DNA of 64,000 nt from the NCBI GenBank assembly GCA_963920525.1, contig OY986439.1:24936819-25000818 (forward strand), written 5' to 3'. The DNA is from Dichetophora obliterata (Eukaryota > Arthropoda > Insecta > Diptera > Sciomyzidae). Position numbers and translations under genes: made by a program. This document shows, one piece after another, positions 62,364 through 64,000 of this stretch. The notes beneath the pieces are model-generated. The model did not search any database. It saw only the letters and a list, made by a program, of their open reading frames with translations, and was not told where the DNA came from. Numbering within the stretch: position 1 is the stretch's first letter; every line of letters starts with the position of its first letter.

Positions 62364-62484
62364 GATATGTAAAATCAGTCAAATTGAAAAATTTTATCAA
62401 CTCGTTAAAATATACCTTTCCTCTAAAAAGACTATATTTTTGAAATTTGCTAAAAGATTTCTTGGTTGTAATTCCGTGATGTAT
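62364..62484 (+). pseudogene. Inverted duplicate of the transposase 5' fragment
   Basis: About 115 bp here (GCGATATGTAAAATCAGTCA…) is an inverted copy of 63112-63232. On the plus strand it gives ICKISQIEKFYQLVKIY and LKFAKRFLGCN, the same peptide as encoded on the minus strand at 63232-63112, with moderate divergence. Confidence 0.75.
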
Positions 62485-62629
62485 ACCTAAGTTAATACTT
62501 AATTATGTAAAATTGTTTTAACATTTTATTTATAATTTTTGGTTTGTTCTTGTAAACTTAAACAATAGTTGGAAAAATGATGTGGATGTAATACGCATAT
62601 CAATTTTTTCCTTTGCCCCGTGGTATAAA

Positions 62630-63232
62630 GGAATGGTGGTTTTAAGTCCTGCGTATCATTTTTACTTTTTCGAATCGCATTTTGAAAAATTGTTCTTCTG
62701 AGTTGTACTGCTTTGATGAAAAAAATTCCGATTCAATACTTGTCATGTTGTTTGAAACCCAATTATAAAATACTACAGGCGTATTTGTCGGATTATTAAT
62801 GTTTGCAGACCAGTCTTTGCCGCAAGTCTTTTTACTGTACCTGCCAAACCATCACATGGCCCTTTGCCGTGCGATGTTGCAAAAAAGTGCCATTCTGCGG
62901 GAGTATTGAAATCGACTTTGTGCTTGCATAGATTTATAAAATTTTTTTTTGTTCTTAAATTGAGTGCCTGCTCCATCTGAGAAGTAAAATATTTTGCTAA
63001 ATTCTCACAATTTTTTCCTAAGGAAATTAATTAAGCCACGCTGGAACAAATGTACTGCTACTGTGTCGTGCTTTAAGCATTCCCAAATTACATCCACATC
63101 ATCTTTTTCAACTATTGTATTACAACCAACAAATTTTTTTGCAAATTTCAAAAGTAGAGTGTCTTCAGAGGAATGGTATATTTTAACGAATTGATAAAAT
63201 TTTTCAATTTGACTGATTTTACATATCGTCAA
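62630..63232 (-). pseudogene. HGKGP-family transposase fragment, frameshifted
   Basis: The minus strand begins at the inner edge of the right inverted end (ICKISQIEKFYQFVKIYHSS) and proceeds to DDVDVIWECLKHDTVAVHLF. A stop and frame change follow, then SDGAGTQFKNK in an alternate frame, KVDFNTPAEWHFFATSHGKG and PCDGLAGTVKRLAAKTGLQ. A last frame change leads to NTPVVFYNWVSNN and SSKQYNSEEQFFKMRFEKVK near 62640. SDGxxxxFKxK and WHFxATxHGKGPxDGxxGTVKR match the 20.8-21.6 kb transposase motif for motif, so the two elements are related but diverged. The N-terminal PGxKD half is absent. Multiple lesions. Confidence 0.75.
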
Positions 63233-63300
63233 TGCGCCAGCAAAACCAGTTATGTGATTTTTGTAAATTTTTTTTATATCATATTTTGTTTACGCAATCT

Positions 63301-64000
63301 GTAGTATACCTATACATATTATTTAACTATTTAATTTACATTAATGTATTTCATTATAAAACAAGCTTTTCTTGAAATAAGTAATAATATAAAAACCTCT
63401 ACTGTAAGAATTTTCGAGAACATGTACAATAATATTCAAACTAAGTTAAAGTAATACACCTCTACGGTAAGAACATATGTTCATACTAAGCACTACAATC
63501 TATCTCATTCGCACACATGTACCCATATGGCTGAATACAAAACATATGATATTATATTATACTTTTTACTCCTACACAAATATGTTAACATATGATTATG
63601 TTTAAGTTTTCTATTAATATAAGTCTACATATCACTCACACATATTAAACTATTAATACTAAATCATGATACAAAGAGCTACAGGTAAAGTATTCCCGGC
63701 GCAACAAACAAAATTTACTGCGCACCTCGTCATCGGTGCTCGTTAAATGTGACACTTGATGAAAACATTCAAAAGAAAATTTAGAAAAGTGACGAAGATA
63801 GCAAAATGAAAACGAAAAAAACAGTCAAAACTCTGTCAAGCACATCAAGCAACGTAGCCGCTTTTTGTGTAAATCGGTAAAAAGGGGAAAAAGCACCCCT
63901 ACAAAATATGCAAATTTTTCTTCACAAACAGTACTTAAAAATACATTTACTTTATTTTGGACATGTGCTTTATATAACAATATTTATTTCATATCAGTAA
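63301..64000. other. AT-rich non-coding stretch at the window end
   Basis: ACCTCTACtGTAAGAA and ACCTCTACgGTAAGAA recur near 63398 and 63459. GGCGCAACAAACAAAATTTACTGCGCACC at 63694-63722 parallels GGCGCAGCAAAGATATTGCGCAC at 59598-59620, suggesting another end of the same transposon family. No gene was recognised. Confidence 0.4.

Larger units (their letters stand above)
59535..63300 (-). mobile_element. Second HGKGP-family DNA transposon, with 68-bp inverted ends, degraded and rearranged
   Basis: The arms 59535-59602 and 63233-63300 are inverted copies matching at about 63 of 68 positions (outer end AGATTGCGTAAACAAAATAT, inner end CTGGCGCA). No clean TSD is visible (left flank TAAA, right flank GTAG), so the real boundaries may differ. 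Transposase remnants with the HGKGP motif occupy 62660-63232 on the minus strand. The rest has a tandem array (59626-60720), a short acidic frame (61159-60962) and scattered AGTCACAACTC-type words in both orientations. Confidence 0.65.

Overview
This window looks like a repeat-rich, strongly AT-rich stretch of a fly (Diptera, probably Cyclorrhapha) nuclear genome. Three things point there. One unambiguous host exon encodes the TM3-TM4 part of a cholecystokinin/sulfakinin-type GPCR, closest in my recollection to Drosophila CCKLR. Introns are short (52-62 nt). The transposons are insect-type lineages (rosa-like DD41D mariner, DD37E Tc1-like, piggyBac, Helitron-like arrays). There is no operon structure and almost no host coding sequence; most recognisable sequence is transposable elements (TEs), many with target-site duplications (TSDs) that can be read directly.

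Layout. 0-9.6 kb: a cluster of small palindromes, a tandem duplication, a broken THAP-domain gene (about 3.05-3.70 kb), a tRNA-Glu-like sequence, a MITE and AT-rich DNA. 9.6-15.4 kb: a piggyBac deletion derivative between TTAA sites, a minisatellite, a hAT element (8-bp TSD), a dead DD41D mariner and a Tc1-like relic. 15.8-24.3 kb: one Ty3/gypsy LTR retrotransposon (5-bp TSD) with two later insertions in its reverse transcriptase: an RTE-type LINE (14-bp TSD) with a long intact ORF, and a 2.7-kb DNA transposon of a class I cannot name (4-bp TSD, 'HGKGP' transposase, six copies of a subterminal iteron). 25.5-28.8 kb: a Helitron-like element full of ~140-bp repeats. 32.6-39.3 kb: a Transib/RAG1-like transposon with CACAGTA ends and a 5-bp TSD, carrying a lightly damaged transposase and a nested Jockey-group LINE.

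40-64 kb: an unassigned candidate exon (39.96-40.14 kb), a hAT zinc-finger relic, a second Helitron-like element (45.3-48.3 kb), the GPCR exon (48.67-48.87 kb), a Tc3-like element, a second complete-ended hAT, a third Helitron-like element interrupted by a hAT MITE, a DD37E Tc1-like element, and a second, rearranged member of the HGKGP transposon family (59.5-63.3 kb) with 68-bp inverted ends and a tandem array.

The most interesting signals are the Transib/RAG1-like element with visible catalytic and zinc-binding residues, and the two HGKGP-type transposons. The latter share a transposase family and an AGTCACAACT core repeated in their noncoding parts, which is a plausible transposase-binding site. 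Family names rest on motif recognition by eye; no database search was run.
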